Of a stretch of DNA of 64,000 bases, positions 34,667-47,414 are shown piece after piece (within the stretch, counting starts at the first letter, position 1; each line of letters opens with the position of its first letter). The notes under the pieces were generated by a model. It was not told the DNA's origin and made no database searches. It was given only the letters and a program-made list of their open reading frames with translations. Both the position numbers and the translations under genes were made by a program. Source of the stretch: Actinacidiphila alni (GTDB lineage: Bacteria; Actinomycetota; Actinomycetes; Streptomycetales; Streptomycetaceae); NCBI RefSeq assembly GCF_900112845.1, contig NZ_FONG01000002.1, forward strand, positions 248,001 to 312,000. The letters run 5' to 3'.

Positions 34667-36879
34667 GCCCCACCCCTGTGGTCGGTGCCGTCGAAACCGT
34701 TCCGGTTCTGTGTCTGCGGACGCGTCGGCGCGTCCGGCGGTGTGCCCTCGTGCGGTGTGCCCTCCGGCGATGTGCCCTCCGGCGATGTCCGCGTCTCCTG
34801 CCGGGTCGGCGTGAGCGTCGGCGCGGGCGGGCCGCCGTACGGGCCTGTGGGCGGCCCGCCGTACGGCCCGCCGTAAGGCCCCGGACTCCCCGGCGGATAC
34901 GCCGCCCGCCGCGCCCTGGCGCCGTGGACCAGCAGCGCGACCCCCACCCCGGCCAGCGCCACGGCGCCGCCCGTACCGGCCGCCAGCAGATCCGTACCGG
35001 TGACAGGACCGAGCACACCGCCGGAATCGGATCCCGACCCCGAATCCGAGCCGGAGCCCGAGCCCGCGGCGGCATCCGTACGGCGGTGTTGCGCGCCGCC
35101 GCCGTCCCGCCGCGCCAGCGTCGGCGCGTGGTACTGCGGTCCTGCCAGCTCGTCACCGGTCACCGCGACCCGCAGGATGACGCCCACGGCCGCGTTCTTC
35201 GCCAATTGCGCCGCGTCCGGGCCGAGTCCGACCGCGATCCAGTAGTCGCCCGCGCTGTGCACGCTGTCCGCGGCGTCACCGGTCACCCAGCGGTTGGTCC
35301 AGGTCACCGGGACGGTGCCGAGGCCGACCGACAGCGGCTTGCCGAAGTACGACCGCTCGCCGCGTACGTCAGAGGCGCTCTCGATCGGCAGCCTGCCGGG
35401 CGCGAAGGCCGAGGTGGTGACGAAGGTGTCGGCGGTGCCCGAGGCGTCGTCGAGCACGGGCTCGTTGGCGAATTCGGCGGTGTAGCTGAGCTGTTGCCCC
35501 CAGCCGACCTTCACCTTGTAGTACCGGGTCTGGCCGGGCAGCAGATGGTCCCGCCAGACGCCGGTGCCGACCCGGGTGGCGTCATTGAAGCCGGTGCCGC
35601 CGACGAGGTCCTTGGGCGTGCCGGTGACCGGCGCGGGCGCGGTGCCGTAGTCGGTACGGGCCGCGGCCGGCGTGGTGCCCGCGGGCAGCGGCGTCTCGGC
35701 CTCGGCCCGCAGTTCCACCGGCCAGCGGCCCGGGTCCGAGGTGGGCGCGCTGGTCCGGTGCACCGACAGCAGATAGCGGCCCGCCTTGTCGCAGTCGTCG
35801 GTGTGCTTGGCGGTCGGCACCCGGCTGACCGCGCCGGTCAGCGTCATCGCGCCCTCGTCCTGGCCGAAGTGCGCGGACTGCGTGTCGCAGGTGTAGCTGT
35901 ACTCACCGGTCGTGCCGAGCTTCAGCTCGACACCGTCCCCGTACGTCACCGGCACGCCCGGCTGCGGGGCGGCGGTGACCGACAGGTCGGCGGTCGAGAC
36001 GGCGTCCAGCGGGACCGCGTACCAGCGCGTCTCGCCGGGGCCGATGGTGTCCAGGTACTGACTGCCCTGGCTGCCGGTGCTGATCGCGGCGGCGTGGGCC
36101 GCCGTGTCGCCCCCGGTGATCCGGGTGCCGGAGAGGCGGTAGGCGTCGGCGCTCAGCTGCGAGGCGCGCACCAGCTGGCGGGCCAGCGAGGCGGCGTCCG
36201 GGGCATCGTAGTACGCGCCGTGCCCGGCGCGCGCCACGCACTCCAGCTCCTCCCGCGCCGCGCCCTTGACCTGGAAGCCGACCGTGTCGATCCGCAGGTC
36301 GAGCCCCGAACTGCCGTCGCCCGCCAGCTTCGCGGCCACGTCGCAGGGCTTGGGCGTCCCGCAGGTGGACTCGCCGTCCGAGATCAGCAGGATCGTGCGC
36401 CGCCCGGTGGCCGGCAGGTCATCGGCCGCCTTGGTCAGCGCGAGCGCGGTGGGCGTGTCCCCCTTGGGCCGCACGGCGGCCACCGCGTCCTTGACGGCGG
36501 TGCGGTCGAGCGCGGTGACCGGCTGGGCCAGCGAGGTGTCGTCGCAGCCGTGCGGCTTGCCCGCGCCGTACACGCGCAGCCCGGTCGGGTAGCCGTCCGG
36601 CAGCGCGTCCACGACGGAGCCGACGGCGGTGCGCGCCGAGGCGATCCGCGTACTGCCCGAGCCGTCGGGGCCCGCCATCGAGCCGGAGGAGTCCAGCACC
36701 ATGATCAGGCTGCCGTCCGAGGCGGCGGGCGCGGCGGGAGCGGACGGTGCGGCGCTCGCCGTACCCGCCCCCGCGAGCCCGGTCAGCACCGTCAGCGCCG
36801 CCAGGCACGGCAGCAGCAGTACGGCCGCCCAGCGCCCCGCCCGCCACCCGGCCCCGGGATCCGGTGGTCGTCGGTCCAT
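34663..36879 (-). CDS. Secreted vWA-domain protein with C-terminal membrane anchor
   Basis: 738 aa from ATG 36879, with GAGGGGGAC upstream. A signal peptide (residues about 15-45) precedes a vWA domain (about 55-240) with the MIDAS motifs LDSSGSMAGP, GDTPTALAL and ISDGEST, so a divalent metal site is intact. Residues about 260-620 form an ectodomain (VTYGDGVELKL, LSVHRTSAPTSDPGRWPVEL, GVWRDHLLPGQTRYYKV) shared with the downstream protein. A membrane helix (about 660-685) and a Gly/Pro/Thr-rich tail follow. MIDAS vWA domains bind protein ligands. The promoter carries two TTTGCnCAnGCAAA dyads. Confidence 0.9.
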   Translation of the reverse strand: MDRRPPDPGAGWRAGRWAAVLLLPCLAALTVLTGLAGAGTASAAPSAPAAPAASDGSLIMVLDSSGSMAGPDGSGSTRIASARTAVGSVVDALPDGYPTGLRVYGAGKPHGCDDTSLAQPVTALDRTAVKDAVAAVRPKGDTPTALALTKAADDLPATGRRTILLISDGESTCGTPKPCDVAAKLAGDGSSGLDLRIDTVGFQVKGAAREELECVARAGHGAYYDAPDAASLARQLVRASQLSADAYRLSGTRITGGDTAAHAAAISTGSQGSQYLDTIGPGETRWYAVPLDAVSTADLSVTAAPQPGVPVTYGDGVELKLGTTGEYSYTCDTQSAHFGQDEGAMTLTGAVSRVPTAKHTDDCDKAGRYLLSVHRTSAPTSDPGRWPVELRAEAETPLPAGTTPAAARTDYGTAPAPVTGTPKDLVGGTGFNDATRVGTGVWRDHLLPGQTRYYKVKVGWGQQLSYTAEFANEPVLDDASGTADTFVTTSAFAPGRLPIESASDVRGERSYFGKPLSVGLGTVPVTWTNRWVTGDAADSVHSAGDYWIAVGLGPDAAQLAKNAAVGVILRVAVTGDELAGPQYHAPTLARRDGGGAQHRRTDAAAGSGSGSDSGSGSDSGGVLGPVTGTDLLAAGTGGAVALAGVGVALLVHGARARRAAYPPGSPGPYGGPYGGPPTGPYGGPPAPTLTPTRQETRTSPEGTSPEGTPHEGTPPDAPTRPQTQNRNGFDGTDHRGGA

Positions 36880-36907
36880 GTCGTCACGTCCCCCTCGCCA
36901 GACTTGA

Positions 36908-36948
36908 TTTGCACAAGCAAAGCTAGAGATTTGCTCAGGCAAACTCAA
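36908..36948 (-). promoter_or_regulatory. Promoter of vWA operon with two operator dyads
   Basis: On the minus strand a -35 TTGAGT (36948-36943), exactly 17 bp, and a -10 TAGCTT (36925-36920) are visible. One dyad, TTTGCTCAGGCAAA on the plus strand (36930-36943), fills the spacer. The second, TTTGCACAAGCAAA (36908-36921), covers the start point. They are 22 bp apart, two helical turns. This geometry suits repression; the same dyad lies before the HTH gene at 31218-31231. Confidence 0.72.
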
Positions 36949-37110
36949 GCCGTTCCTGTCACGGTCCGGCAACAACGAGACCCGGCCCGGCGCCCGGCGA
37001 CAACGAAGCCCCGGCGGCACTCAGCTCATGAGTGCGGCCGGGGCCCGGAGACGGTGTGTGCCGTGCGTACCGTGCATACGTTCAGGCCGACGTGCCGGCC
37101 GTCCGTACGC

Positions 37111-37251
37111 TCAGGCGGACGTGCTGGATCCCGCCGGAACGGTGTCGGTCGCTTCGGTCCACAGGTCCTGCTCGGCGCGGTCCGCCTGAATCTGTCGGTA
37201 CACGAACAGTCCGGCGACGGCGGCCAGGGCGACCAGAAGAAACTTCTTCAT
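37111..37251 (-). CDS. DLW-39 family small protein
   Basis: 46 aa from ATG 37251, with a very strong AGGAGGAGG ribosome site. A short hydrophobic N-terminus (MKKFLLVALAAVAGLFVYRQI) is followed by the family signature EQDLWTEATD. This tiny actinobacterial family sits near gyrA and tRNA-Ile; the function is unknown. Confidence 0.92.
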   Translation of the reverse strand: MKKFLLVALAAVAGLFVYRQIQADRAEQDLWTEATDTVPAGSSTSA

Positions 37252-37324
37252 CGCGTGACCTCCTCCTTGATTCCGTGGGAAGAGCTTCTGACGCGCCCGA
37301 CTATACACAGCGGGACAAAAGCCA

Positions 37325-37357
37325 AAGGCCCCCGACCGTCAACCGGTTGGGGGCCTT
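37325..37357 (-). terminator. Intrinsic terminator for tRNA-Ile
   Basis: A 14-bp stem (37325-37338 and 37344-37357) with one G·U pair and a 5-nt loop lies just beyond the tRNA 3' end. On the minus strand it is followed by a T-rich stretch (TTTGGCTTTTG). Confidence 0.88.
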
Positions 37358-37364
37358 CACGCGG

Positions 37365-37438
37365 TGGGGCTACCAGGACTTGAACCTGGGGCCTCTTCCT
37401 TATCAGGGAAGCGCTCTAACCGTCTGAGCTATAGCCCC
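37365..37438 (-). tRNA. tRNA-Ile (anticodon GAT)
   Basis: 74 nt, CCA not encoded. Acceptor GGGGCTA pairs with TAGCCCC. The anticodon arm CTTCC-CTGATAA-GGAAG carries GAT, and the T-loop is GTTCAAGTC. It is not within an rRNA operon. Confidence 0.98.
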
Positions 37439-37510
37439 GCGCTGCACCGAAAGATTAGCGCACCCCGGGCCATGTCCCAAAATCGGTATCCACGGCCCCG
37501 GGGTACGCGG

Positions 37511-38140
37511 CTACTCGTCCTCCGCCAGCGTCAGCTCGATACCGCCGACGAAGCCCGCGGACAGGTTGTAGACGAAGGCCCCGAGGGTGGCCAGCGCGGT
37601 GGCCAGGATCACGTCGATCACCGCGATCACGGTGGTGATCATCATCACCCGGGAGAGCGACAGGAACGACACCAGGTCGAAGCCGCCGCTGCCGCCCTGC
37701 TCGGAGGTGGTCGCCTCGCTGATGGTGTCGCCGACGGTGCTGAAGACGCCGATCGCGTCCAGCACCATCCACAGCACCGCCACGGCGATGATCGTGCAGA
37801 TGCCCAGCGCGATGGAGAGCAGGAAGCTCACCTTCATCACCGACCACGGGTCGGCCTTGGCGATCCGCAGCCGCGCCTTGCGGGTGCGCGGCACCGACCG
37901 GGCCGCGGGGCGCGGCTTGCGCACCCCGGCGGCCGCGGGGTTGCCGCCGCCCGACGCCGACGGCGGCGCGCTGGGCGCCGGCGGCGCGTACGCCTGGGCC
38001 GGCTGGTGCGGCGGCGGCTGACGGGTGTCCGTCACGGTGTATCCCCCCTCTTGAGGGCCGCTGAGGTTGGCCGAGCCACGGCCATGGGCACCACCCCCGG
38101 TCCGCCCGGCCCCACCTGTGGCGCCCGTGGCTCCACTCAC
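37511..38140 (-). CDS. DUF3566 family membrane protein
   Basis: 209 aa from GTG 38140, whose ribosome site GGAGGAG is formed by the last codons of gyrA. A GTG at 38035, with its own GAGGGGGG site, would give 174 aa. The N-terminus is disordered (Gly/Thr then Pro/Ala/Gln). Two membrane helices follow (MKVSFLLSIALGICTIIAVAVLW and VIAVIDVILATALATLGAF) in the conserved domain RKARLRIAKADPWSVMK...FVYNLSAGFVGGIELTLAEDE. The family is a constant downstream neighbour of gyrA in actinobacteria; its function is unknown. Confidence 0.9.
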   Translation of the reverse strand: MSGATGATGGAGRTGGGAHGRGSANLSGPQEGGYTVTDTRQPPPHQPAQAYAPPAPSAPPSASGGGNPAAAGVRKPRPAARSVPRTRKARLRIAKADPWSVMKVSFLLSIALGICTIIAVAVLWMVLDAIGVFSTVGDTISEATTSEQGGSGGFDLVSFLSLSRVMMITTVIAVIDVILATALATLGAFVYNLSAGFVGGIELTLAEDE

Positions 38141-38144
38141 GGCT

Positions 38145-40796
38145 TTACTCCTCCGCTTCACCGGCCACGGGCTCCAGACCCGCGACCGCTCCGTCGTCCT
38201 CGCCGGCCTCGGCCACGATGGCCGACTCCGGGTCGTCGTCCGCTTCGGCGTTGCGCGCGATGCCGACAACGGCGTCACGCTTGCCGAGGTTGATCAGTTG
38301 GACGCCCATGGTGTCACGGCCCGTCTCCCTGACCCCGTTGACCCGCGTACGGATCACGCCACCGCTGAGCGTGATGGCCAGGATCTCATCGGTTTCCTCG
38401 ACAACCAAAGCGCCGACCAGAGAACCCCGGTCCTCCACGATCTTCGCCGCCTTGATCCCGAGTCCGCCGCGCCCCTGGACGCGGTACTCGTCCACCGTGG
38501 TGCGCTTGGCGTACCCGCCGTCCGTGGCGGTGAAGACGAACGTACCGGGCCGGACGACATTCATCGAGAGGAGTTCGTCACCGGGGCGGAAACTCATCCC
38601 CTTGACGCCCGACGTCGCGCGGCCCATCGGGCGCAGCGCGTCGTCCGTCGCGGTGAACCTGATGCACTGCGCCTTCCGGCTGACCAGCAGCAGGTCGTCC
38701 TCGGCGGAGACCAGCTCGGCGCCGATCAGCTCGTCGGACGTCGCCGCGGTCGCGCCCTCGCCGTCCGCGTCGCCCTCGGCCGCGCCGGACTCGCGCAGAT
38801 TGATCGCGATGACACCGCCGGCCCGCGGCGAGTCGTAGTCCTTGAGCGCGGTCTTCTTCACCAGACCGGCCTTGGTGGCCAGCACCAGGTACGGCGCCGC
38901 CGCGTAGTCCTTGATCGCCAGGATCTGGGCGATCCGCTCGTCCGGCTGGAAGGCCAGCAGATTCGCCACGTGCTGGCCGCGCGCGTCCCGGCCGGCGTCC
39001 GGCAGCTCGTACGCCTTGGCGCGGTAGACCCGGCCCTTGTTGGTGAAGAACAGCAGCCACTGGTGGGTGGTGGTGACGAAGAAGTGGTCGACGATGTCGT
39101 CCTGCTTCAGCTTCGCGCCCCGCACGCCCTTGCCGCCGCGCTTCTGCGACCGGTAGTCCTCGGTCTTGGTGCGCTTGACGTAGCCGCCGCGGGTGATCGT
39201 GACGACGATGTCCTCCTCGGCGATCAGGTCCTCGATGGACATGTCACCGTCGAAGGGCACCAGCTTGCTGCGCCGGTCGTCGCCGAACTTGTCGACGATC
39301 GCCTGCAGTTCCTCGCTGATGATCTGCCGCTGCTTCTGCGGCGAGGCGAGGATCGCGTTGTACTCGTCGATCTTCTGCTGCAGTTCGTCGTGCTCGGCGA
39401 CGATCTTCTGCCGCTCCAGGGCGGCCAGCCGGCGCAGCTGCATCTCCAGGATCGCGTTCGCCTGGATCTCGTCGATCTGCAGCAGGCCCATCAGGCCCTC
39501 GCGCGCGACCTCGACGGTCTCGCTGCGCCGGATCAGCGCGATGACCTCGTCGATCGCGTCGAGCGCCTTGAGCAGGCCGCGCAGGATGTGGGCGCGCTCC
39601 TCGGCCTTGCGCAGCCGGAAGCGGGTGCGCCGGACGATGACCTCGACCTGGTGGTTCACCCAGTTGCGGATGAACGCGTCCAGCGACAGGGTGCGCGGCA
39701 CGCCGTCGACCAGGGCCAGCATGTTGGCGCCGAAGTTGGTCTGCAGGTCGGTGTGCTTGTACAGGTTGTTGAGCACGACCTTGGCGACCGCGTCCCGCTT
39801 GAGGACGATGACCAGGCGCTGGCCGGTGCGCGAGGAGGTCTCGTCGCGGACGTCGGCGATGCCGCCGATCCGGCCGTCCTTCACCAGGTCGGCGATCTTC
39901 TGCGCGAGATTGTCCGGGTTGACCTGGTACGGCAGTTCGGTGACCACCAGGCACTGCCGGTTCTGGATCTCCTCGACCGCGACGATCGCGCGCATCGTGA
40001 TCGAGCCGCGGCCCGTACGGTAGGCGTCCTCGATGCCCTTGCGGCCGACCACCAGGGCGCCGGTCGGGAAGTCCGGGCCCTTGATCCGCTCCATGAGCGC
40101 GTCGAGCAGTTCCTCGGCGCTCGCGTCCGGGTTGGCCAGGCACCACTGGGCGCCGTCGGCGACCTCGCGCAGATTGTGCGGCGGGATGTTCGTCGCCATG
40201 CCGACCGCGATGCCCGCCGAGCCGTTGATCAGCAGGTTCGGGAAGCGGGCCGGCAGGACCGTCGGCTCCTGGTTGCGGCCGTCGTAGTTGTCCTGGAGGT
40301 CGACGGTCTCCTCGTCGATGTCCCGGACCATCTCCATGGACAGCGGCATCAGCTTGCACTCGGTGTACCGCATCGCGGCGGCCGGGTCGTTGCCCGGGGA
40401 ACCGAAGTTGCCGTTGGAGTCCACCAGCGGCATCCGCATCGACCACGGCTGCGCGAGGCGGACCAGCGCGTCGTAGATCGAGGAGTCACCGTGCGGGTGG
40501 TAGGTGCCCATCACGTCGCCGACGACGCGCGCGCACTTGTAGAAGCCCTTCTCCGGCCGGTAGCCGCCGTCGTACATCGCGTACAGCACGCGGCGGTGCA
40601 CCGGCTTGAGGCCGTCCCGTACGTCCGGCAGCGCGCGCGAGACGATGACGGACATCGCGTAGTCGAGATAGCTGCGCTGCATCTCGGTCTCGAGTCCGAC
40701 CGGTTCGATGCGCAGCCCGCCCGCTTCGTTGCGCTCGTCCATCTCGGACGGCGGCACGTCGGGCACGGGGGGAATGTTGGGGGTGTCGTCGGCCAT
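38145..40796 (-). CDS. gyrA: DNA gyrase subunit A
   Basis: 883 aa. The breakage-reunion domain has catalytic Tyr144 ([10 protein letters not shown]). The quinolone-resistance region HGDSSIYDA has Ser105 and Asp109, the residues usually found in the susceptible form. The GyrA-box-like QKRGGKG precedes the C-terminal beta-pinwheel of repeated [19 protein letters not shown] blades. With GyrB it introduces negative supercoils. It starts 45 bp after gyrB in the same operon and ends in an acidic tail. Confidence 0.99.
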   Translation of the reverse strand: MADDTPNIPPVPDVPPSEMDERNEAGGLRIEPVGLETEMQRSYLDYAMSVIVSRALPDVRDGLKPVHRRVLYAMYDGGYRPEKGFYKCARVVGDVMGTYHPHGDSSIYDALVRLAQPWSMRMPLVDSNGNFGSPGNDPAAAMRYTECKLMPLSMEMVRDIDEETVDLQDNYDGRNQEPTVLPARFPNLLINGSAGIAVGMATNIPPHNLREVADGAQWCLANPDASAEELLDALMERIKGPDFPTGALVVGRKGIEDAYRTGRGSITMRAIVAVEEIQNRQCLVVTELPYQVNPDNLAQKIADLVKDGRIGGIADVRDETSSRTGQRLVIVLKRDAVAKVVLNNLYKHTDLQTNFGANMLALVDGVPRTLSLDAFIRNWVNHQVEVIVRRTRFRLRKAEERAHILRGLLKALDAIDEVIALIRRSETVEVAREGLMGLLQIDEIQANAILEMQLRRLAALERQKIVAEHDELQQKIDEYNAILASPQKQRQIISEELQAIVDKFGDDRRSKLVPFDGDMSIEDLIAEEDIVVTITRGGYVKRTKTEDYRSQKRGGKGVRGAKLKQDDIVDHFFVTTTHQWLLFFTNKGRVYRAKAYELPDAGRDARGQHVANLLAFQPDERIAQILAIKDYAAAPYLVLATKAGLVKKTALKDYDSPRAGGVIAINLRESGAAEGDADGEGATAATSDELIGAELVSAEDDLLLVSRKAQCIRFTATDDALRPMGRATSGVKGMSFRPGDELLSMNVVRPGTFVFTATDGGYAKRTTVDEYRVQGRGGLGIKAAKIVEDRGSLVGALVVEETDEILAITLSGGVIRTRVNGVRETGRDTMGVQLINLGKRDAVVGIARNAEADDDPESAIVAEAGEDDGAVAGLEPVAGEAEE

Positions 40797-40841
40797 CGCT
40801 GTTACAGAGTCCTTTCGTACGGCCCGGGTTGGCTGGCCGAC

Positions 40842-43242
<2,401 letters not shown>

Positions 43243-43872
43243 TCAGCCGTACGTGTCACCGGGGCCGACGCTGCCGGGCGCGCGCAGCCGGCCGTAGGAA
43301 CGGGACGGGCCCGCCGGGCCCAGCACCTTGATCAGCTTCACCGTGCCGTGGCCGAGGTCCGCGTTGAGCCGGGCGACCAGGGTCGGCGCCAGCAGCCGCA
43401 GCTGGGTCGCCCACGCCGTGGAGTCGCACTGCACGGTCAGCACGCACTCCTCCTCGTCGTAGCGGGCCGGCGCGCAGTGCAGCGCCACCTCGGGGCCGAC
43501 GAGCTGCGGCCAGCGGCCCATCACCCCGCCGACGGCCGCCGGGGCCTCCCAGCCGCGCTCGGTGATCAGCCGGTTGATGGCCGCGCCCAGCGGCAGCGGG
43601 TCGCGGCCGTCGGCGCGCGCGCCGCTGCGCAGGCCGCCGCGCCTGGCCTGCTTCTTCTGCACGGCCGCCGCGCCCCTGGCCCTGGCCTGCTCCTTCGCGG
43701 CGCGCAGCGCCACCCGGGCGAGGTCGACGCCGGTGTTCGCGGCCTCGCCCTGTCCCGCAGGCGTCGCAGGCGCCGCCTGCCCGGTCTGCTCCGGCAGCGC
43801 CGCCGCCTTGCGGCCCGCGCCGTCCGTGCGCCCGGTCCGCCTGCCGCCGTCCGCGCCGCTCCGCTCGCTCAC
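43243..43872 (-). CDS. DUF721 / DciA-family protein
   Basis: 209 aa from GTG 43872, overlapping the recF stop (GTGA). The N-terminal half is Ala/Arg-rich and probably disordered. The C-terminal DciA domain (about 95-195) shows [51 protein letters not shown] and VKLIKVLGP. DciA proteins load the replicative helicase DnaB where DnaC/DnaI is missing, so the gene fits its place among replication genes. Confidence 0.92.
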   Translation of the reverse strand: MSERSGADGGRRTGRTDGAGRKAAALPEQTGQAAPATPAGQGEAANTGVDLARVALRAAKEQARARGAAAVQKKQARRGGLRSGARADGRDPLPLGAAINRLITERGWEAPAAVGGVMGRWPQLVGPEVALHCAPARYDEEECVLTVQCDSTAWATQLRLLAPTLVARLNADLGHGTVKLIKVLGPAGPSRSYGRLRAPGSVGPGDTYG

Positions 43873-45029
43873 AGCCGCTCCACCGTCCCCTGCTCCACCG
43901 CGAACCGGGCCCCCACCAGGACGTCCGGCACATCGTCGTCCACCGCCGCCGTCACCAGCACCTGCTCGCCCGGCGCGACCAGCTCCGCCAGCCGCTCGCG
44001 CCGCCGGGTGTCCAGTTCCGCGAAGACGTCGTCCAGCACCAGCACCGGCTCCCCGCCGTCCGCGCACAGCAGCTCGTACGAGGCCAGCCGCAGCGCCAGC
44101 GCGTACGACCAGGACTCGCCGTGGCTCGCGTAGCCCTTGGCGGGCATCGGGCCGAGCTTGAGCAGCAGGTCGTCGCGGTGCGGCCCGACCAGCGTCACCC
44201 CGCGCTCGATCTCCTGCCGCCGCGACTCGCCGAGCGCCTCCAGCAGCCGCCCGTACAGATCCTCGCGCCCCTCGGCGCCGACCATCCTCTCGCCGATCGA
44301 GCCTTTGTACTCCAGGCCGATCGGGCCGCCGCCGGGGGCGAGCTGCTCGTACGCCTTGTCCGCCAGCGGCTGGAGCGCGGCGACCAGGTCGAGGCGCTGC
44401 GCCAGCAGCTCGGCGCCGGCCCGCGCCAGGTGCTGGTCCCACACGTCGAGGGTGGACAGATCCCCCGCAGACTTCGTCGCGGGAGGCGCCCCCAGGCCCT
44501 TGCCGCCGTGCCTGCGGGCCATCGCGGCGGACTTCAGCAGCGTGTTGCGCTGCTTGAGCACCCGGTCGTAGTCGCTGCGGACCCCGGCCAGGCGCGGGGC
44601 GCGGGCGGTGATCAGCTCGTCGAGGAAGCGGCGCCGCTCGGTCGGGTCGCCCTTGACCAGCGCCAGGTCCTCCGGTGCGAAGAGCACACTGCGGACGATG
44701 CCCAGCACGTCGCGCGGCCGGCCGGGCGCGGAACGGTTGATCCTGGCGCGGTTGGCCCGGCCCGGGTTGATCTCCAGCTCCACCAGCTGCTGCCGGTCGC
44801 CCTGCACCACCTGGGCCCGGACCAGCGCCCGCTCGGCGCCCATCCGCACCAGCGGCGCGTCGGTGGAGACCCGGTGGCTGGCGAGGGTGGCCAGATAGCC
44901 GACCGCCTCGACCAGATTGGTCTTGCCCTGGCCGTTGGGCCCCACGAAGGCGGTGACGCCCGCTTCGAGCGGGACCTCGGCGCGGGCGTAGGAGCGGAAG
45001 TCGGCGAGCGAAAGGTGCGCTACGTGCAT
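43869..45029 (-). CDS. recF: RecF recombination and repair protein
   Basis: 386 aa from ATG 45029. N-terminal Walker [17 protein letters not shown] is followed by [11 protein letters not shown]. The ABC-type signature appears as [16 protein letters not shown] and Walker B as [13 protein letters not shown]. RecF with RecO/R loads RecA at single-strand gaps. It overlaps the DciA gene downstream and follows gnd. Confidence 0.97.
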   Translation of the reverse strand: MHVAHLSLADFRSYARAEVPLEAGVTAFVGPNGQGKTNLVEAVGYLATLASHRVSTDAPLVRMGAERALVRAQVVQGDRQQLVELEINPGRANRARINRSAPGRPRDVLGIVRSVLFAPEDLALVKGDPTERRRFLDELITARAPRLAGVRSDYDRVLKQRNTLLKSAAMARRHGGKGLGAPPATKSAGDLSTLDVWDQHLARAGAELLAQRLDLVAALQPLADKAYEQLAPGGGPIGLEYKGSIGERMVGAEGREDLYGRLLEALGESRRQEIERGVTLVGPHRDDLLLKLGPMPAKGYASHGESWSYALALRLASYELLCADGGEPVLVLDDVFAELDTRRRERLAELVAPGEQVLVTAAVDDDVPDVLVGARFAVEQGTVERL

Positions 45030-45147
45030 CGCGTGCTGTGGCGCGGTACGCGCCGACCTCCCTGCTGGTGTGACGAGCGCCACGGGCGCGGCGGACGGTG
45101 GTCTGCACCGCCCGCCGCGCCCGTGCGCGGTGCTCTGCTTACTCCGC

Positions 45148-46026
45148 TTACTCCGCGGCGGTGACCGCGTGGCCGCCGAACTCGTTGCGGAGCGCGGCGA
45201 TCATCTTCATCTGCGGCGAGTCGTCCTGGCGGGACGAGAAGCGCGCGAACAGCGACGCGGTGATGGCGGGCAGCGGCACCGCGTTGTCGATGGCGGCCTC
45301 GACCGTCCACCGGCCCTCGCCGGAGTCGTCCGCGTATCCGCGCAGGCCGCCGAGGTGCTCGTCCTTGTCGAGGGCGTCCACGGCCAGGTCGAGCAGCCAG
45401 GAGCGGATGACCGTGCCGGACTTCCAGGAGCGGAAGACCTCGCGGACGTCGGTGACCGAGTCCACCGCCTCCAGCAGCTCCCAGCCTTCGGCGTAGGCCT
45501 GCATCATCGCGTATTCGATGCCGTTGTGGACCATCTTCGCGAAGTGGCCCGCGCCGACCTTGCCGGCGTGGACGGCGCCGGAGTCGCCCTCGGGCTTGAG
45601 GGCGTCGAAGATCGGCTGCGCCTTGGCGACGTCCTCCTCCTTGCCGCCGTACATCAGCGCGTAGCCGTTGGCCAGGCCCCAGACGCCGCCGGAGACACCG
45701 CAGTCGACGAAGCCGATGCCCTTGGCGGCCAGCTCCTCGGCGTGCCGCTCGTCGTCGGTCCAGCGGGAGTTGCCGCCGTCCACGACGAGGTCACCGGGGG
45801 AGAGCAGCTCGCCCAGCTCGTCGATGGTCGACTGGGTGGGCCCGCCGGCCGGCACCATGACCCACACCACGCGCGGGCCCTTGAGGGAGTCCACAAGCTC
45901 CTTGAGGCTGTGGACATCGGCGAGATCCGGGTTCCGGTCGTACCCGATGACGGTGTGACCTGCGCGGCGGATGCGCTCGCGCATGTTGCCGCCCATCTTG
46001 CCGAGACCGATGAGACCGAGCTCCAT
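45148..46026 (-). CDS. gnd: 6-phosphogluconate dehydrogenase, decarboxylating, short form
   Basis: 292 aa from ATG 46026, with AAGGA upstream. The NAD(P) fingerprint [12 protein letters not shown], substrate motif [15 protein letters not shown] and catalytic block [20 protein letters not shown] are present. This is the short (about 300 aa) GndA-like form. It oxidises 6-phosphogluconate to ribulose 5-phosphate and CO2. Its position between dnaN and recF is conserved in Streptomyces. Confidence 0.96.
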   Translation of the reverse strand: MELGLIGLGKMGGNMRERIRRAGHTVIGYDRNPDLADVHSLKELVDSLKGPRVVWVMVPAGGPTQSTIDELGELLSPGDLVVDGGNSRWTDDERHAEELAAKGIGFVDCGVSGGVWGLANGYALMYGGKEEDVAKAQPIFDALKPEGDSGAVHAGKVGAGHFAKMVHNGIEYAMMQAYAEGWELLEAVDSVTDVREVFRSWKSGTVIRSWLLDLAVDALDKDEHLGGLRGYADDSGEGRWTVEAAIDNAVPLPAITASLFARFSSRQDDSPQMKMIAALRNEFGGHAVTAAE

Positions 46027-46166
46027 CACAGATCCTTCGTTCGAAGCGTCCTGACCTGGAACGAGCCTACGTGGGGCCCCGCGGCCCCGCTCGTACGCCC
46101 CGGGCTTCCCGTCCACCCGTGCCGTCGTGGCGTCTGCCCCCGGCCCGGCCGGACAGCCGCGGCGGC

Positions 46167-47297
46167 TCAGCCCGACAGCCGGACCGGCATGATCAGGTAC
46201 TTGTACGCGTCGTCCGCCTCGGCGTCGACCGCGGGCCGGCCGCTGAGCAGCGCGGGCTTGGTCGAGGTCGTGAAGGAGAGCTGGGCCACCGGGGAGTCGA
46301 TGGCGCTCAGGCCGTCCAGCAGGAAGGTCGGGTTGAAGGCGATCGAGATGTCGTCGCCCTCCAGCTTGGCGTCGACCCGCTCCACAGCCTGTGCGTCGTC
46401 GCTGGAACCGGCCTCCAGGGTCAGCACGCCCTGCTCGAAGCTCAGCCGCACCGGGGTGTTGCGCTCGGCGACCAGCGCGACGCGCTTGACGGCCTCCACG
46501 AAGGGCGCGGTCTCGATCACCGCGACCGAGGCGAACTCGGTCGGGAAGAGCGTGCGGTACTTGGGCAGGTCGCCCTCGAGCAGCCGGGTGGTGGTGCGGC
46601 GGCCCGCGCCCTCGAAGCCGATCAGGCCCTCGCCCGCGCCGGAGCCGGCCAGCGCGATGGAGACGGTGTCCCCGCTGGTCAGCGACTTGGCGGTATCCAG
46701 CAGCGTTTTGGCGGGCACCAGGGCGACGGCGGACATGTCGGGCTGCTCGGGCTTCCACAGGAATTCGCGGACCGCGAAGCGGTAGCGGTCGGTGGCGGCC
46801 AGCGTGACGGTGTCGCCCTCGATCTCGATCCGCACACCCGTCAGCACCGGCAGGGTGTCGTCGCGGCCGGCGGCGATGGCCACCTGGGACGCGGCGGCGG
46901 CGAAGACCTCACCGGGCACCGTGCCGGAGGCGTCGGGCATCGCGGGCAGCGCCGGATACTCCTCCACAGGCAGGGTGTGGAGTGTGAACCGCGAGCTGCC
47001 GCAGACGACGGTGACGCGCACCCCGTCGGTGGAGATCTCCACCGGGCGGTTGGGCAGCGCCCGCGAGATGTCGGCGAGCAGCCGCCCCGAGACCAGGACC
47101 GTGCCCTCCTCGTCGACCTCCGCCTCCACCGATACCCGCGCCGAGACCTCGTAGTCGAAGCCGGAGAGGCTGAGCTTGCCGTCCTCCGCCTTCAGCAGCA
47201 GGCCGGCGAGCACGGGCACCGGAGGGCGGGCCGGGAGGCTGCGGGCTGCCCAAGCCACTGCCTCGGCGAGTACGTCGCGCTCCACCCGGATCTTCAC
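46167..47297 (-). CDS. dnaN: DNA polymerase III beta subunit (sliding clamp)
   Basis: 376 aa from GTG 47297, with GGAGG upstream. Three clamp-fold domains are visible; the N-terminus KIRVERDVLAEAVAWAARSL, SRFTLHTLPVEEYPALP and C-terminal DDAYKYLIMPVRLSG are diagnostic. It tethers the polymerase to DNA. It is separated from dnaA by oriC. Confidence 0.98.
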   Translation of the reverse strand: MKIRVERDVLAEAVAWAARSLPARPPVPVLAGLLLKAEDGKLSLSGFDYEVSARVSVEAEVDEEGTVLVSGRLLADISRALPNRPVEISTDGVRVTVVCGSSRFTLHTLPVEEYPALPAMPDASGTVPGEVFAAAASQVAIAAGRDDTLPVLTGVRIEIEGDTVTLAATDRYRFAVREFLWKPEQPDMSAVALVPAKTLLDTAKSLTSGDTVSIALAGSGAGEGLIGFEGAGRRTTTRLLEGDLPKYRTLFPTEFASVAVIETAPFVEAVKRVALVAERNTPVRLSFEQGVLTLEAGSSDDAQAVERVDAKLEGDDISIAFNPTFLLDGLSAIDSPVAQLSFTTSTKPALLSGRPAVDAEADDAYKYLIMPVRLSG

Positions 47298-47414
47298 CGG
47301 AACCGCCTCCTGCTTGTTGCTGGCTGTCGGGGAACAGTCTGACGCACAGCACCGACAGTCGGTGCGGGTTGGCGTCAAGCCGCGACACGAGCCGCAGGGC
47401 GGGTCCGGGCCGAG

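Noticed and set aside
37365..37438. tRNA-Ile (and tRNA-Ala at 31047) as part of an rRNA operon
   Set aside because: No 16S, 23S or 5S sequence lies nearby; both tRNAs have their own terminators.
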